Below are positions 4,351-5,166 of a stretch of 5,166 nucleotides of DNA, in pieces. Position 1 is the first letter of the stretch. Each line of letters opens with the position of its first letter. The DNA is from Ruminococcus sp. UNK.MGS-30 (GTDB taxonomy: Bacteria; Bacillota; Clostridia; Oscillospirales; Ruminococcaceae): the NCBI GenBank assembly GCA_000980705.1, contig LBCK01000021.1:1-5166 (forward strand), read 5' to 3'. Under the pieces are notes generated by a model that saw only the letters and a list, made by a program, of their open reading frames with translations, was not told the DNA's origin and did not search any database. A program made the position numbers and the translations under genes.

Positions 4351-5166
4351 ATGGCAAACAGAATCAAGGGCATCACTGTAGAAATCGGCGGTGATACCAC
4401 CAAGCTGTCCAAGGCACTGGAAGGTGTCAACAAGGACATCAAGGGTACACAGACGCAGCTGAAAGATGTACAGAAGCTGCTGAAGCTCGATCCTTCCAAC
4501 ACGGAACTGCTCTCGCAGAAGCATAAGCTCCTCGCCGATGCGGTGACAGCTACCAAAGAAAAGCTGGAAGTGCTGAAAACTGCTGCAGAACAAGCCAATA
4601 CGGCTCTTGCAAATGGTGAGATTTCACAGCAGCAGTATGATGCTTTGCAGCGTGAGATCATCGAAACCGAAAACGAACTGAAACGTCTGACCACAGAAGC
4701 AAACAATTCTCACACCGCCTTGGAAAAGATGGGCGTTCTGGGTGAAACGCTGCAGTTAGCCGGGGACAAGATCTCCGGTGTTGGACAAAAGCTGCTGCCA
4801 GTCACTGCTGGTGTCACGGCTCTGGGAACCATTGCCGTAAAAACCGGTGCGGATTTCGATTCCGCTATGTCAAAGGTGGCAGCGGTGTCCGGTGCAACCG
4901 GTTCAGAGATGGATGCTCTCCGAGAAAAGGCTCGTGAAATGGGCAGTAAAACGAAGTTCTCTGCAAGTGAGGCTGCGGACGCTATGAACTATATGGCCAT
5001 GGCAGGCTGGAAAACCAACGATATGCTCAGCGGTATCGAAGGCATCATGAATCTTGCCGCTGCTTCTGGTGAGGACTTGGCATCTACTTCGGACATTGTC
5101 ACGGATGCTCTGACCGCTTTCGGTTTGTCTGCCTCGGACAGCGGACACTTTGCGGACATTCTGGCG
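4351..5166 (+). CDS. Tail tape measure protein, TP901-type (5' part, runs off the window)
   Basis: The frame is open from ATG 4351 to the last base (272 codons, no stop), so only the N-terminal part of a typically very long protein is present. It sets tail length and is threaded through the tube. The opening I-K-G-I-T-V-E-I-G-G-D-T-T-K-L is typical of Firmicutes tape measures. Residues about 20-125 are Lys/Glu/Gln-rich and predicted coiled coil (L-L-K-L-D-P-S-N, then E-I-S-Q-Q-Q-Y-D-A-L). A hydrophobic Gly/Ala/Val stretch follows at about 135-165. From residue 168 the TP901 tape-measure core begins: D-F-D-S-A-M-S-K-V, then F-S-A-S-E-A-A-D-A-M-N-Y-M-A-M-A-G-W and A-L-T-A-F-G-L-S-A. It starts 27 bases after the terminator of the inserted gene; base composition returns to that of the other structural genes. 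Confidence 0.93.
   Translation, partial: MANRIKGITVEIGGDTTKLSKALEGVNKDIKGTQTQLKDVQKLLKLDPSNTELLSQKHKLLADAVTATKEKLEVLKTAAEQANTALANGEISQQQYDALQREIIETENELKRLTTEANNSHTALEKMGVLGETLQLAGDKISGVGQKLLPVTAGVTALGTIAVKTGADFDSAMSKVAAVSGATGSEMDALREKAREMGSKTKFSASEAADAMNYMAMAGWKTNDMLSGIEGIMNLAAASGEDLASTSDIVTDALTAFGLSASDSGHFADILA

Noticed and set aside
1..5166. CRISPR array, tRNA, rRNA, attachment site or toxin-antitoxin pair
   Set aside because: No spaced direct repeats, cloverleaf, rRNA-like sequence or paired small ORFs found on reading both strands.

Overview
The window is part of the late structural operon of a tailed, siphovirus-type phage or prophage (HK97-fold capsid, long non-contractile tail). Everything is on the + strand. 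Strong AGGAGG-type ribosome binding sites, a sigma-A-like promoter and the sequence character of the morphogenesis proteins suggest a Firmicutes host, probably a gut Clostridia (Ruminococcus/Lachnospiraceae-like); this is inference from style, not from a search.

Layout. Positions 1-94 fold as domains V and VI of a group II intron, and the intron's 3' end falls inside the major capsid protein gene. The capsid reading frame resumes at 95 and runs to 907. Tightly packed head-tail joining genes follow: gp6-like connector (904-1176), head-closure/adaptor protein (1176-1529), HK97 gp10-like neck protein (1516-1884) and a tail-terminator-like protein (1881-2198). They overlap by 1 to 14 bases, as expected for translational coupling. 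Next come the phi13-type major tail protein (2201-2830) and the tail assembly chaperone (2842-3387). The chaperone carries a nine-A run exactly where relatives of this type use a programmed frameshift, and here the two halves are in one frame. The tape measure gene starts at 4351 and runs off the window.

Between chaperone and tape measure, where these genes are normally adjacent, sits an AT-rich accessory (moron-type) cassette at about 3388-4330. It has its own extended -10 promoter, a single 280-residue ORF of unknown function and its own intrinsic terminator. A perfect 9-bp inverted repeat pairs an anti-Shine-Dalgarno arm, upstream of the predicted transcription start, with the ORF's Shine-Dalgarno sequence. 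This predicts that the gene is translated from its own short transcript, for example in the lysogen, but is shut off in read-through late mRNA. This cassette is the best candidate for an undescribed function in the window, plausibly a lysogenic conversion or anti-phage gene, though no function can be read from the sequence.

The remaining genes together make the capsid shell, the neck and the tail tube with its length ruler.
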